Positions 54,846 to 64,000 of a stretch of 64,000 bases of DNA are shown in pieces. Under the pieces are notes generated by a model, which was not told where the DNA came from, ran no database searches, and was given only the letters and a program-made list of their open reading frames with translations. Position numbers and translations under genes: made by a program. The first letter of the stretch is position 1. Every line of letters begins with the position of its first letter. Origin of the DNA: Pontibacter sp. SGAir0037 (GTDB lineage: Bacteria > Bacteroidota > Bacteroidia > Cytophagales > Hymenobacteraceae); assembly GCF_005491705.1 (NCBI RefSeq), contig NZ_CP028092.1:558001-622000 (forward strand). The letters are read 5' to 3'.

Positions 54846-57158
54846 ATGAAGATATCCACACCTGTACTAGTACTGGCTGTGCTCTGCCTGCATGCATGCG
54901 GTGTATCTCAGCAGGCAAACCAGTCTGCCCAAGGTACTACAACCGAAGCAGCAGCGCAGGCAGCAACTGCACCCGCTCCAAAATTTGATCCTGATATTGA
55001 GGATTTGCTGTCCAGGATGACCATTGAGGAAAAAGCCGGACAGATGACTCAGGTAACGATCGATCTTATTCTGAAGGATAACTCAGCGACGGAAATTGAT
55101 CCCGCTAAACTTCGCAGGGCAATTGTTGAAAAACATGTAGGTTCTATCCTGAATGTAAAAGGCCGTGCCTATACCCTGGAGGAGTGGCACCCGATTATTA
55201 CAGCTATACAGGATGTTGCTACTAAAGAAACAGCGCGTAGCATTCCGGTAATTTACGGTATCGATGCGATTCATGGTTCCAACTACCTGGCTGGCTCTAC
55301 GCTTTTTCCGCATAATATAGGCATGTCGGCTACCCGTAATCCTTCGCTGGTACACGAGGCGGCAAAGATTACTGCTGCTGAAACAAGAGCCTCCGGTATT
55401 CCATGGAACTTCGACCCGGTACTGGACGTGGGGCGTCAGCCACTATGGCCGCGCTTCGAAGAAACTTTTGGAGAGGATGTGTTTATGGTTAAAACCATGG
55501 GAACAGCCGCTATCACAGGATATGAGCAGGATGGTTTAAACCAGCCTACAACGGTAGCATCTTGTATGAAGCACTACCTGGGTTATTCGGCTCCTGCTAC
55601 AGGTAAAGACCGTACGCCTTCTTATATTCCGGAAACCATGCTGCGTGAAATCTTTTTGCCACCTTTTAAGGCAGCTGTAGAGGCCGGAGCTTCTACGGTT
55701 ATGATCAACTCAGGAGAGGTAAACGGTGTGCCGGTGCATGGCAGTAAATATCTTTTAACAGAGGTGCTGCGGGGCGAACTTGGTTTCGAGGGCGTAGCAG
55801 TATCCGACTGGGAAGATGTGATCCGCTTACATACCCGCCATCGTGTGGCTTCCACACCAAAAGAGGCGGTGAGAATTGCTGTAGAAGCCGGTCTGGACAT
55901 GAGCATGGTGCCGGTAGATTATTCTTTTTATGATCTGCTGGTAGAGCTGGTAAAAGAGGGCACTATATCGGAAGAGCGTTTAAACCTTTCAGCAGGACGT
56001 ATTTTAACGCTGAAAAAGAAGCTGGGTCTGTTTGAAAATGCTTATCCGGTGGCTGATCTGAGAGCGCAGGTACAGAAGCCGGAATATGATAAAGTAGCTT
56101 ACCAGGCTTCGTTGGAAAGCTTAACCCTGCTTAAAAACGAGAAGCAGGTACTGCCGTTGAAAAAGAATGCTAAAATACTGGTAGCCGGTCCTGCCGCCAA
56201 TACACTAACATCGCTGCATGGCAGCTGGTCTTACATCTGGCAGGGAACTGACGAGAGCAAATATCCGGCTAAGGCGAAAACAGTAGTGGCTGCTTTAACA
56301 GAGAAAATGGGCAGAGGAAATGTTATTTCCAGTTCGGTTGCCGATTTTAAAGCTGCTGCTAATTACAATGTGGCGCAACTTAAACGAGATGCGAAGCAGG
56401 CGCAGGCTATTGTGCTTTGTATCGGAGAGAAAGCCTATGCAGAAAGCCCGGGCGTGATTGATGACCTGAACCTGGAAGAAAACCAGTTGGCTTTGGTAAG
56501 AGCTGCCAAAGAAACAGGTAAGCCTGTAATACTGGTACTTCTGGAGGGAAGGCCAAGGGTAATCTCTTCTGTAGAGCCTTTGGCTGATGCTGTTCTACTG
56601 GCTTACAGACCAGCTACTTTTGGTGGACCTGCCATTGCAGATGTTCTGGCTGGCGATTATAACCCGGATGGCGTGCTGCCATTCACGTATCCCCGCTATT
56701 CGGGTGATGTGGTTATGTATGATCACAAAGGTTCTGAGAGAATTCGTGAAGATGTGCCGGATACCTATGGTGAAGGGGGCTTTAACCCGCAGTGGGCTTT
56801 CGGAACCGGCTTAAGCTATACTACCTTTGCTATGTCTGATCTGCGCGTAGATAAAACCACGTTCAGTGGTGAGGAGCAGGTGCGTGTAACACTGAAGGTG
56901 AAAAACACAGGCAGCAGAGCTGGTAAGAAGGCTGTAGATATGTTTAGTCGTACACACTACGCCAGTGTAACGCCAAGTGCCAGGAGATTAAGAGCATTTA
57001 CTAAAATTGCGCTGCAGCCTGGTGAAGAAAAAGAAGTGAGCTTTACCGTTTCTGCGAAAGACTTTGCTTTTATTAATCAGCAAGGGCAGTGGGCTACAGA
57101 GCCTGGAGCCATTGATTTGATGGTAGGAGACCTAAAAACAACGATCAATTACCGCTAG
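54846..57158 (+). CDS. GH3 beta-glucosidase, lipoprotein (BglX-like)
   Basis: 770 residues. Lipobox VLCLHACGVSQQ plus a Gln/Thr/Ala-rich linker to about residue 45. The GH3 barrel has RMTIEEKAGQMTQVTIDL and YGIDAIHGSNYLAG; the nucleophile is Asp321 in AVSDWEDV. The alpha/beta domain has LTLLKNEKQVLPLKKNAK, and the FnIII-like end has VTLKVKNTGSRAGKKAVDMF. The overall plan matches BglX-type beta-glucosidases of the periplasm. It lies outside the eight-repeat regulon and has its own upstream repeat array. Confidence 0.93.
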   Translation: MKISTPVLVLAVLCLHACGVSQQANQSAQGTTTEAAAQAATAPAPKFDPDIEDLLSRMTIEEKAGQMTQVTIDLILKDNSATEIDPAKLRRAIVEKHVGSILNVKGRAYTLEEWHPIITAIQDVATKETARSIPVIYGIDAIHGSNYLAGSTLFPHNIGMSATRNPSLVHEAAKITAAETRASGIPWNFDPVLDVGRQPLWPRFEETFGEDVFMVKTMGTAAITGYEQDGLNQPTTVASCMKHYLGYSAPATGKDRTPSYIPETMLREIFLPPFKAAVEAGASTVMINSGEVNGVPVHGSKYLLTEVLRGELGFEGVAVSDWEDVIRLHTRHRVASTPKEAVRIAVEAGLDMSMVPVDYSFYDLLVELVKEGTISEERLNLSAGRILTLKKKLGLFENAYPVADLRAQVQKPEYDKVAYQASLESLTLLKNEKQVLPLKKNAKILVAGPAANTLTSLHGSWSYIWQGTDESKYPAKAKTVVAALTEKMGRGNVISSSVADFKAAANYNVAQLKRDAKQAQAIVLCIGEKAYAESPGVIDDLNLEENQLALVRAAKETGKPVILVLLEGRPRVISSVEPLADAVLLAYRPATFGGPAIADVLAGDYNPDGVLPFTYPRYSGDVVMYDHKGSERIREDVPDTYGEGGFNPQWAFGTGLSYTTFAMSDLRVDKTTFSGEEQVRVTLKVKNTGSRAGKKAVDMFSRTHYASVTPSARRLRAFTKIALQPGEEKEVSFTVSAKDFAFINQQGQWATEPGAIDLMVGDLKTTINYR

Positions 57159-57176
57159 TTTTCAATAATTTCTTTA

Positions 57177-57216
57177 AGCCCCGCTATGGTGAATGTTACC
57201 GTGGCGGGGCTTTTTG
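57177..57216 (+). terminator. Intrinsic terminator after the second GH3 gene
   Basis: An 8-bp GC-rich stem AGCCCCGC/GCGGGGCT (57177-57184 with 57204-57211) with an inner GGT/ACC pairing is followed by TTTTTG. Confidence 0.85.
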
Positions 57217-58218
57217 TTTATAAATGAAATGTAATTGATCTGTTCTGTATAACACAAGCCGGCTTTGCAACTTATCACGCTAAAGCTTTCCTCTTTACCT
57301 GGTTAAAATTCCGGCGATTATCCCAAGCCATACCTATCCTTATTCAAAGCTGCAAGGCCTACCTAGGTAGTATAATATCTTATAGCATAAAAGAGAAGCT
57401 GTCAATGAAAGAAGGGGTTTGCAGCCTATGTATAGCTGCCTTTTTAGCATAAACCGCTTCTGTATTTTTATCCTTGGAGGACTTTATAACGACGGGTAAG
57501 CGAACAATCATTTCAGATCGGAAGCATGTGGTGCTAGCATTCTATATCATAACTACTTAGTTGATTTATTAAATATTTCAATAAATATTATCACAATTTT
57601 AATTATAAAATTGTGATAATATTTAAAATTTGTTAAATGTAATTTTATTTACAAAACTTATTTAAGGATCATTTATTGGATTGATGATACCTGTGATATT
57701 AGTAGAAAATCCATTAGTGAGAGTGAAATAGGAATTGTTCTAATTTCAGTGGTTTGTGTTATAACATTATAGTCTTTATTTGGGAAATACTGCAAATGGC
57801 TTGTCTATATATGGGAAATCCGATGCAAAGTTGCTGATGTAAATTTTTGTATTTTTATAATGACTTTATGCTAGTGGTAAGAGCGAAAAGCTTGTTTTTT
57901 CTAATTATAGGGCTATAAATAAGTGCAATTCCAAGGGGCTAGCTTGTAAGTATTAGAATATTTTACAAGCTGCATAAGAATGGAGTAGTTTTAGCATAGC
58001 ATGTAGTGCAACTAAAGTTGATTCGATAGCAATAATTGAAAATTACTATTAAAGCACTAGCATGAAAACAACTCTACTATTCAACATTTTCTTAACTGGT
58101 ACCCAGGCTGATGGATATACCTCCTCTTCCTCAAGCTTGATTGCTGATAGCCGTTATTGTCTAAGCTCAGCAAGCGCAATTTTAGTCTAAGCCTCCAACC
58201 ACTCCCATACCACCCTTT
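57217..58218 (+). other. 1-kb non-coding stretch before the giant T9SS gene
   Basis: No confident gene. It contains a perfect 20-bp AT-rich inverted repeat (57582-57625), two TGGGAAAT direct repeats (57781, 57812) and a 42-codon frame at 58062-58190 that begins like a signal peptide but has no recognisable family. The AT content is higher than in the neighbouring genes. No tRNA or ncRNA was recognised. Confidence 0.5.
57582..57625. repeat. Perfect 20-bp AT-rich inverted repeat
   Basis: The left arm 57582-57601 and right arm 57606-57625 are exact complements around a 4-base loop ATTA. The arms contain TTATCACAATT and AATTGTGATAA. It lacks a GC-rich stem, so it is more likely a protein-binding cruciform or operator, or a relic, than an intrinsic terminator. 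Confidence 0.7.
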
Positions 58219-61200
58219 ATGAAAACTTTTACTTTAAAAGCCTCTTTTGCCCTTCGAGCGGTTAGTTTGCTTATAAGCGTTGTCTTTTACCTTTCTTCAT
58301 ATTCTGCTCTAGCTCAGATTTGTGCTTCACCTGGTAAGGATGGTATTCTTAGTGGAGCAGTAACTGTGGTTAATACTTATTATCCAGGTAATGCCACTGT
58401 GACAGCAGGTAATAACAAAAGTATTACTTTGGGGGCTGCCAATGCAGATGGAAGCCAAGCACCAATTGCCGCTGGTGACTTGGTGTTGATCATTCAGATG
58501 CAAGGTGCCGAAATTAACACTACAAATGGTACCGCTTATGGCGATGGAAATACTAGCACAGGTGGAAGTGGTAATACTACTACAAATTTTACAGCTGGTC
58601 AATATGAGTATGTCATTGCTACAAGTGCTGTGCCGGTAAGTGGTGGTACGCTTACAGTAGCAAGCTTAGAAAATACTTATATTAATGCAAATTATAATAC
58701 GCAGGGGCAAAAGCGCTTTCAGGTAGTAAGGGTGCCACAGTACAGTTCTGCTACCTTGGGTGCGACTGTAACTGCACCGGCTTGGAATGGCTCTACGGGT
58801 GGTGTAGTGGCAATGGATGTAGCTGGGAACCTTAACTTTAATAGCAGAACGATTGACGTAAGTGGTAAAGGTTTTAGAGGAGGTGCTGGAAGAAGGTTGA
58901 CTGGAGGTAGTGGAACAAGTACAGATTTTAGAACCCTCTCCACTAATAATGCTAATGCGCAGAAAGGGGAGGGTACTGCAGGTACTCCTGCCTATGTTAA
59001 TCATCAGGGAAGTTTAGTAAATACAGGTGTTGAAGGCTATCCTAGTGGTAGTATGGGTAGGGGAGCACCTGGAAATGCAGGAGGAGGAGGTACTGATGGT
59101 CGGCCATCTGCCAATGACCAAAACTCTGGCGGCGGTGGAGGCGGTAACTTGGGTGTAGGTGGTCAAGGTGGTAATTCCTGGAGCTCGAACCTGGGTGTTG
59201 GTGGTATTGGTGGAGCAAGTCTTTCTTCAGTGGTTTCTAGCTCACGTTTGGTAATGGGCGGCGGCGGCGGTGCCGGATCAACGAACGATGCAACAGGAAC
59301 TCCTGGAAGCGGCTTTGCAAGTAGTGGAGCAGCCGGCGGTGGTATTGTTATGGTAAGAGCTGGGTCTATTACAGGTACAGGTACTATAGATGCAAGTGGT
59401 GCTTCTGCAAACAATACTGTAGCTAATGACGGAAGTGGCGGCGGCGGTGCCGGAGGTAGTATATTATTGACGTCTGCTGTTCCCAATGGTATTTCAAACG
59501 TACTTGTAAATACGAGTGGCGGTAGTGGTGGTACCAATACAGGAGGAGGATCAGCTCACGGGCCAGGCGGCGGCGGCGGCGGCGGTGTTGTATATGTTAA
59601 CCACACTGCTGTAAGAACTGGTAGTACTTGGGCTGGGGGAGCTGCAGGTTTTACGGCCAGTAATGCTCATTTTGGAGCTGTTGCAGGTTCTAATGGGGCT
59701 GGTATTAACATTGGGAATACAACAATTGTAAATAGTGCATCAGGGGCACTCTGCCTACCAAACCTTACTGTAAATAAAACTACAAGCACTGCTTCCCTTG
59801 TGCGCAACACTGGAGGTAGCTTAACAGCGGATTATACTATTACAGTTACTAACTCAGGGGGGGCGGCACATGGGGTAATAATTCAGGATGTCTTGCCAAC
59901 TGGTTTTACTTATAATACATTATTAAATTATGATTTGGGTAATGCTTATGCTGATAATGGCGGCAATTCAACGGGTGTTGTAGGGTCTTCTACAAATTAT
60001 ATGTTACCATCTAGCGGGCAAAGCACATTAAACTTTGGCTCACTAACAATTCCTTCCGGGACTACTGTTACTTTTACTTTCAGAGTAAATATTCCAAGTA
60101 CTGTGGCTGACGGTACTTATCAAAACTCTGTCACTGTTTCTTACCTGGACCCAACACGTTCTACGGCTACTCGTAAAATTACACCTCTAACAGGGGGCAC
60201 TGGTAATACTAGTTATGATACTCCAACCTCTACAACTACAGTGAGTGGCTCAAATTATGTTGCCACATCAAGCACTGCAGAAGATGTGACAGTAAATACC
60301 CGTCCAGCTGCTCCAACTGCAACCGGGGCTTCAAGCTGTGGACCTGGAACGGTTACGCTTACAGCTTCAGGTGCGCCTACAGGAGGAAGCTACCGTTGGT
60401 ATACTGTTGCAACCGGAGGTACTGCTATTAGTAGTGCTACCAGCTCAACCTATACCACACCCTCTCTCTCAGGTACTACTACTTATTATGTATCGGCTGT
60501 AAGTTCTGCAGGAGTAGAGAGTGCAAGCAGAACAGCTGTAACAGCCACCATCACTGAAGTTCCAAGTTTATCTACGGTACCAGCAAACAATCTGCTTTAT
60601 GCTTATCCATTTAATGGAAACGCAAACGATGCTTTAGGAATGAATAATGGTACAGCTCGAAACGGAGCGTTTTTAACTTCGGATCGGTTTGGTAATACTT
60701 CTAAAGCGTATAGCTTTGATGGTGTTGATGATCATATTACCACAATAAATAGTTTTAATACAACCAATGTCTTCTCATTTAGCATTTGGTTCAATACAAC
60801 TTCTACTACAGGAGGAAAGCTTTTGGGTATGGGCGGATCTGCAACTGGTTCAAGCAGTCAGTACGACAGACATATCTATATGGCGAATAATGGCCAGCTT
60901 TACTTTGGTGTTTATGCAGGCAGTCATCAAACTATCAATACTACTACCAGCTATAACGATGGCAAATGGCATAATGTAGTAGTTACTTTGTCCGGTGCCG
61001 GAATGAAAATGTATGTGGACGGGGTACAACAGGCAAGTAACGCTGCTGTAACTACTTCAGAAAATTTTAGTGGCTATTTAAGAATTGGCTATGATAATAT
61101 AGGTGGCTGGCCGGCTGCTCCAACAAGTAATTACTTTAAAGGCTCATTGGATGATATTCATGTGTATAACAGAGAGCTTAGTGCTTCAGAAGTAAGTTCA

Positions 61201-63543
61201 GTTTATCAGTCATACAGCATCAGTAGCAACAGTCCTGTATGTGCAGGTAGCACTATCAGGTTATCTGCACCAGGCATCAGCGGTGCAGCTTATACCTGGA
61301 CGGGACCTAATGGTTTTACTTCATCAGCACAGAACCCCACTATAGCTAGCTCAACTTATACGCATGCTGGTACATATACGCTTATTGTTACTGTTAACGG
61401 CTGCGCGTCTGATCCCGCTTATACAACAGTTGTTATAGACTGTCCTGCAGCTTATTCTAATCCCAATGTGTATGCCCGTCGAGCTCTTTCTAGTGGGAGA
61501 ACCGTGGCAACAGTAACTGATCCGGATGGCTCCATTACAAGTGCCGTTGTGACAGGAACTGCATTGCCAGGTTTCCTAACGCTAAACCCAACAACAGGGG
61601 CAATAACTGTAAACTCCGGTACTCCTGTAAGTGGCACATATACTACAACAGTCAGAACAACTGATGCCAGGGGAGGAGTTTCTAATGTTCAGGTTACCAT
61701 TGTTATCAACGAAGAACTATACCAGGCAAGTGGTAGCGCCATAAGCAACGGAGGTACATGCTATCAATTAACAGATGCGATAAATAACCAACAGGGGCAG
61801 GTATGGAGTGTTTACACAGTAAATCTGAATAATTCATTTGAGATTAGTTTTAAGGCGAATTTTGGAACAATAGATGCGAATGGAGCTGACGGTATAGTGT
61901 TTGGCTTTCAACGAGTGGCTTCCAACCCTGTTTTTGCAAGTGGTGCAGTTGGTCAGGGTTTAGGTTTCCAGGGAATACAGCCTTCTATAGGAGTCGAGTT
62001 CGATACCTGGGATAATGGTACTGGAGTAGGTGATATAGCTGCTGACCACACTAATTTCTTCGTGAATGGCCAGGTGGGATCTCCTGTTAAGGCAGCCGTT
62101 CCTATGATTGAAGGTAATGGTAACGTAGAAGATGGTAAAGACCACCTTATAAGAATTGTCTGGATTAAAGAAATTAATACAATGGAGGTATACTTCGATG
62201 GAGTATTCAGAACAAGTTATGCCAGAGATATTGTAAAGGATATTTTTAACAATGATCCAAATGTGTACTTTGGTTATACAGCGAGTACAGGTGGTTCTGT
62301 AAACAGACAGTCTATCTGTGAAATAAAGCATAACTTGGCCCCTGAAGCAAAAGATATACTGACTCAAAAACTGTTGAATACGGACGGTGCAACAATTTTA
62401 ACAATTCCTGCCGCCTCTTATCCGACGGATGCTGATGGAACAGTTACTGCATTTAAATTTACTTCTGTTCCGACTACAGCACAAGGCGTTTTAACGATCA
62501 ATGGGCAGGTGGTAGAAAAAGATAAAGTTTTCACTATCACGGGAATGCCTGTTATTCGATTTGACCCGGCTCCTGGAAATCTGGCTGATGTAGAATTCTA
62601 TTATACTGTTATTGATAATTTAGGAGCCGAGGATATGTCTCCTGCAAAAATCACCATTCCTATTAATGGTGTGCCTGTGGCTAAAGATGTTGAGACTACA
62701 GGAGATATTATGAATAACTCTAAGAAACCGGTGCCACTAAATCCGTTAGATGCGTCTGATCCTGACGGATATGTAGCTCACTTCCGCATATTAACTGCCC
62801 CTACATCAGGAACATTATACATAAACGGGAATCTGGCGGTGCTTAATACTAATTATGCATGGGCCGATGCAAACACATTAACTTATATGCCCTCTGTCGA
62901 CTATAAGGGAAATGCTAACTTTTACTATGCGGTAGTGGATAATGAAGGAGCACCGAGTTCGGCAGCCGGTAATAAATATGTAGTGCCTGTTCAGATGAAT
63001 CCTCTGCCGGTAACTTTGATCAGCTTCGAAGCTAAAGCACAGCAGCAGGACGTGGTGCTGAAATGGGCAACGGCTACGGAGCAGGACAACGATCACTTTG
63101 AGTTGGAGCGCAGCCGTGACGGACGCACATTTGAAACAGTAAACCGTGTGAAGGGGGCCGGTAACAGCAATCAAAAACTCTCCTATAGCTACCTGGACAA
63201 AAATGCTCCTGCCGGCGTGTTGTACTACCGCCTCAAGCAGGTAGACCTGGACGGTACGGTCAGCCTCAGCAATATTGTGGCTGTGGAGGTACAGCGTGTG
63301 GCATTGGTAAAGGCAACACTTTTCCCGAACCCGACAACAGGCACTTTAAACCTGGATCTGACACAGTTGCCGGAGGCGCAGTACAAAATCCGGATTATTG
63401 GTATGGATGGTCGCCAGGTAAGCCAGTACAGCTATGGCAACGGGTTGGCTGTTTTCGAACTGCAGAGCCTTGCTACAGGCAAGTACGTAGTACAAATACA
63501 GGGAGCAGACCAGGTGCAGACACTGAGCTTTATTAAAAGGTAG
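58219..63543 (+). CDS. Giant secreted glycine-rich, lectin-bearing T9SS protein
   Basis: 1774 residues. Signal peptide about 1-33 (YSALAQ). Residues about 215-475 are a Gly/Ser-rich repeat-like region (GGGGGGNLGVGGQGGN and similar). Then: a DUF11-like conserved domain (about 513-655, YTITVTNSGGAAHGVII), an Ig-like domain (about 706-776), a LamG domain (about 794-1000, YSFDGVDDHITT), a second Ig-like domain (about 1003-1075), a cadherin/He-PIG-like domain (about 1084-1161), an L-type-lectin-like domain (about 1164-1370, GADGIVFGFQR, GVEFDTWDNG), cadherin-like repeats (about 1374-1594), a VTLISFEAKAQ module, and a T9SS type A sorting domain (about 1700-1774, FPNPTTGTLNLDL). Probably a surface adhesin or matrix protein; no enzyme motif was seen. 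Confidence 0.85.
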   Translation: MKTFTLKASFALRAVSLLISVVFYLSSYSALAQICASPGKDGILSGAVTVVNTYYPGNATVTAGNNKSITLGAANADGSQAPIAAGDLVLIIQMQGAEINTTNGTAYGDGNTSTGGSGNTTTNFTAGQYEYVIATSAVPVSGGTLTVASLENTYINANYNTQGQKRFQVVRVPQYSSATLGATVTAPAWNGSTGGVVAMDVAGNLNFNSRTIDVSGKGFRGGAGRRLTGGSGTSTDFRTLSTNNANAQKGEGTAGTPAYVNHQGSLVNTGVEGYPSGSMGRGAPGNAGGGGTDGRPSANDQNSGGGGGGNLGVGGQGGNSWSSNLGVGGIGGASLSSVVSSSRLVMGGGGGAGSTNDATGTPGSGFASSGAAGGGIVMVRAGSITGTGTIDASGASANNTVANDGSGGGGAGGSILLTSAVPNGISNVLVNTSGGSGGTNTGGGSAHGPGGGGGGGVVYVNHTAVRTGSTWAGGAAGFTASNAHFGAVAGSNGAGINIGNTTIVNSASGALCLPNLTVNKTTSTASLVRNTGGSLTADYTITVTNSGGAAHGVIIQDVLPTGFTYNTLLNYDLGNAYADNGGNSTGVVGSSTNYMLPSSGQSTLNFGSLTIPSGTTVTFTFRVNIPSTVADGTYQNSVTVSYLDPTRSTATRKITPLTGGTGNTSYDTPTSTTTVSGSNYVATSSTAEDVTVNTRPAAPTATGASSCGPGTVTLTASGAPTGGSYRWYTVATGGTAISSATSSTYTTPSLSGTTTYYVSAVSSAGVESASRTAVTATITEVPSLSTVPANNLLYAYPFNGNANDALGMNNGTARNGAFLTSDRFGNTSKAYSFDGVDDHITTINSFNTTNVFSFSIWFNTTSTTGGKLLGMGGSATGSSSQYDRHIYMANNGQLYFGVYAGSHQTINTTTSYNDGKWHNVVVTLSGAGMKMYVDGVQQASNAAVTTSENFSGYLRIGYDNIGGWPAAPTSNYFKGSLDDIHVYNRELSASEVSSVYQSYSISSNSPVCAGSTIRLSAPGISGAAYTWTGPNGFTSSAQNPTIASSTYTHAGTYTLIVTVNGCASDPAYTTVVIDCPAAYSNPNVYARRALSSGRTVATVTDPDGSITSAVVTGTALPGFLTLNPTTGAITVNSGTPVSGTYTTTVRTTDARGGVSNVQVTIVINEELYQASGSAISNGGTCYQLTDAINNQQGQVWSVYTVNLNNSFEISFKANFGTIDANGADGIVFGFQRVASNPVFASGAVGQGLGFQGIQPSIGVEFDTWDNGTGVGDIAADHTNFFVNGQVGSPVKAAVPMIEGNGNVEDGKDHLIRIVWIKEINTMEVYFDGVFRTSYARDIVKDIFNNDPNVYFGYTASTGGSVNRQSICEIKHNLAPEAKDILTQKLLNTDGATILTIPAASYPTDADGTVTAFKFTSVPTTAQGVLTINGQVVEKDKVFTITGMPVIRFDPAPGNLADVEFYYTVIDNLGAEDMSPAKITIPINGVPVAKDVETTGDIMNNSKKPVPLNPLDASDPDGYVAHFRILTAPTSGTLYINGNLAVLNTNYAWADANTLTYMPSVDYKGNANFYYAVVDNEGAPSSAAGNKYVVPVQMNPLPVTLISFEAKAQQQDVVLKWATATEQDNDHFELERSRDGRTFETVNRVKGAGNSNQKLSYSYLDKNAPAGVLYYRLKQVDLDGTVSLSNIVAVEVQRVALVKATLFPNPTTGTLNLDLTQLPEAQYKIRIIGMDGRQVSQYSYGNGLAVFELQSLATGKYVVQIQGADQVQTLSFIKR
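59566..59586 (+). repeat. GGC triplet run in the glycine-rich region
   Basis: Six GGC and one GGT codons in a row encode seven glycines, with shorter GGC/GGT runs at about 59127-59144, 59258-59270 and 59434-59446. Slippage would change length in frame. Confidence 0.8.
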
Positions 63544-63552
63544 TAACTACCA

Positions 63553-63607
63553 ATAAATGAGAAGAGGCCGCTTAGTACAAGCGGCCTCTTCTCATTTATA
63601 GTTTTTT
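63553..63607. terminator. Bidirectional intrinsic terminator after the giant T9SS gene
   Basis: A perfect 21-bp stem (63553-63573 with 63579-63599) and 5-base loop AGTAC are followed by a T run (63602-63608). It serves the giant gene and the convergent thioesterase gene. Confidence 0.92.
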
Positions 63608-63612
63608 TAATC

Positions 63613-64000
63613 CTATTCATAACCTTTTAAATCTGCTAAGGGTTGTGTAGTTCTGGTGAACTGCCCGGTACCGAAAGCCACCTCTTTTCCTTTGTCGTTG
63701 TAAATAACAGATTCGGCTATGGAGATAGATTTGCCAAAAGAGCGTAAAGTGCCCACAGCGTGTAAAACACCACTGCTGACCGGGCGTAGCAGGTTCAGCT
63801 GAAAAGAGGATGTTACAATAAAAACGTCTTTTACAACAGAGGCCACAGCAAAGTAAGCGGCATCGTCCAGCAGTTTGAAATAGCTGGCGCCATGTATGGC
63901 CTGCGCTCCATGAAAGTATTTCGGATCGACAGGAAGTGTGATTTCAGCTTTCCCATGTGAAACAGCAATCGTGCTGCCGCTAAAGAGTTGCTGCACATTA
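63613..64000 (-). CDS. PaaI-type hotdog-fold thioesterase, 5' end outside window
   Basis: At least 127 residues of a hotdog-fold protein: AQAIHGASYFKLLDDAAYFA is the PaaI/4HBT active helix with the conserved HG and acidic residue, and FQLNLLRPVSSG is the following strand. It should hydrolyse acyl-CoA thioesters in the cytoplasm. The frame remains open to the last base (the codon before the GTG at 63996 reads AAT), so the start lies beyond the right edge or is that GTG; the first option is more likely. Confidence 0.85.
   Translation of the reverse strand, partial: NVQQLFSGSTIAVSHGKAEITLPVDPKYFHGAQAIHGASYFKLLDDAAYFAVASVVKDVFIVTSSFQLNLLRPVSSGVLHAVGTLRSFGKSISIAESVIYNDKGKEVAFGTGQFTRTTQPLADLKGYE

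Noticed and set aside
59163..59537. Proline-rich 124-residue frame on the minus strand
   Set aside because: It is the exact antisense of the glycine-rich region of the giant T9SS gene, whose Gly codons read as Pro on the other strand.
59100..59590. Clustered GGC/GGT repeats considered as a CRISPR-like or tandem array
   Set aside because: They are in-frame glycine codons of irregular spacing with no conserved repeat-spacer pattern.

Overview
The window comes from a Bacteroidota genome, most likely a Cytophagales member close to Hymenobacteraceae/Pontibacter; the genus is inferred, not proven. The evidence is two SusC/SusD pairs, C-terminal type IX secretion (T9SS) sorting domains, an S46 dipeptidyl-peptidase, many lipoprotein and signal-peptide glycosidases, and no usual Shine-Dalgarno spacing. 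No rRNA, tRNA, insertion sequence, phage or CRISPR array was seen.

Layout. 1-6.1 kb holds ordinary chromosomal genes: a PIN-PhoH ATPase cut by the left edge, an SRPBCC lipid/ligand-binding protein, a YkvA (DUF1232) protein, an S46 peptidase and a methyltransferase. 6.5-43.6 kb is a large polysaccharide-utilisation locus (PUL). It contains a GntR/UTRA regulator, an MFS sugar or sugar-acid transporter, two SusCD pairs, an AraA/FucI-like isomerase, a LamG plus TIM-barrel protein, a giant SGNH-GH5-carbohydrate-binding T9SS enzyme, a GH140 apiosidase-like enzyme, a large lipoprotein of unknown family, an SGNH esterase, a fused FAD/Fe-S dehydrogenase, a GH3 enzyme, and an exported sugar-isomerase-like protein with a GMC flavoenzyme pair. 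43.8-51.4 kb is a compact L-rhamnose operon (aldolase/SDR fusion, isomerase, kinase) followed by lutABC. 51.5-54.6 kb holds trpS, an EamA transporter and a queuosine-precursor transporter on the minus strand. 54.8-57.2 kb is a second GH3. 58.2-63.5 kb is a 1774-residue glycine-rich, lectin-bearing T9SS protein. A thioesterase is cut by the right edge.

The most notable signal is an invariant 12-base core, TTAGTGCGTTAA, present eight times. All copies are intergenic, all lie on the + strand in one orientation, and all fall between 7.4 and 40.4 kb. They precede each of the five apparent transcription units of the PUL (MFS; SusCD1; isomerase to GH140; SusCD2 to GH3; exported TIM barrel plus GMC pair) and are absent from the rhamnose/lut operon and the housekeeping genes. 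Two copies lie in a 32-base identical block that also carries the perfect palindrome TGAGTACTCA. This looks like the operator set of a local regulon, most simply of the adjacent GntR protein, although the strict asymmetry and common orientation leave other readings open.

How the genes fit together (inference): surface and periplasmic enzymes open a plant-type glycan that may be acetylated and apiose- or rhamnose-bearing; SusCD pairs import the pieces; an isomerase, kinase and aldolase convert the sugars. The rhamnose module would give DHAP plus L-lactaldehyde; the fused dehydrogenase would oxidise the latter to L-lactate, and LutABC would take this to pyruvate. No recognisable alpha-L-rhamnosidase is present, so the glycan itself remains undetermined.
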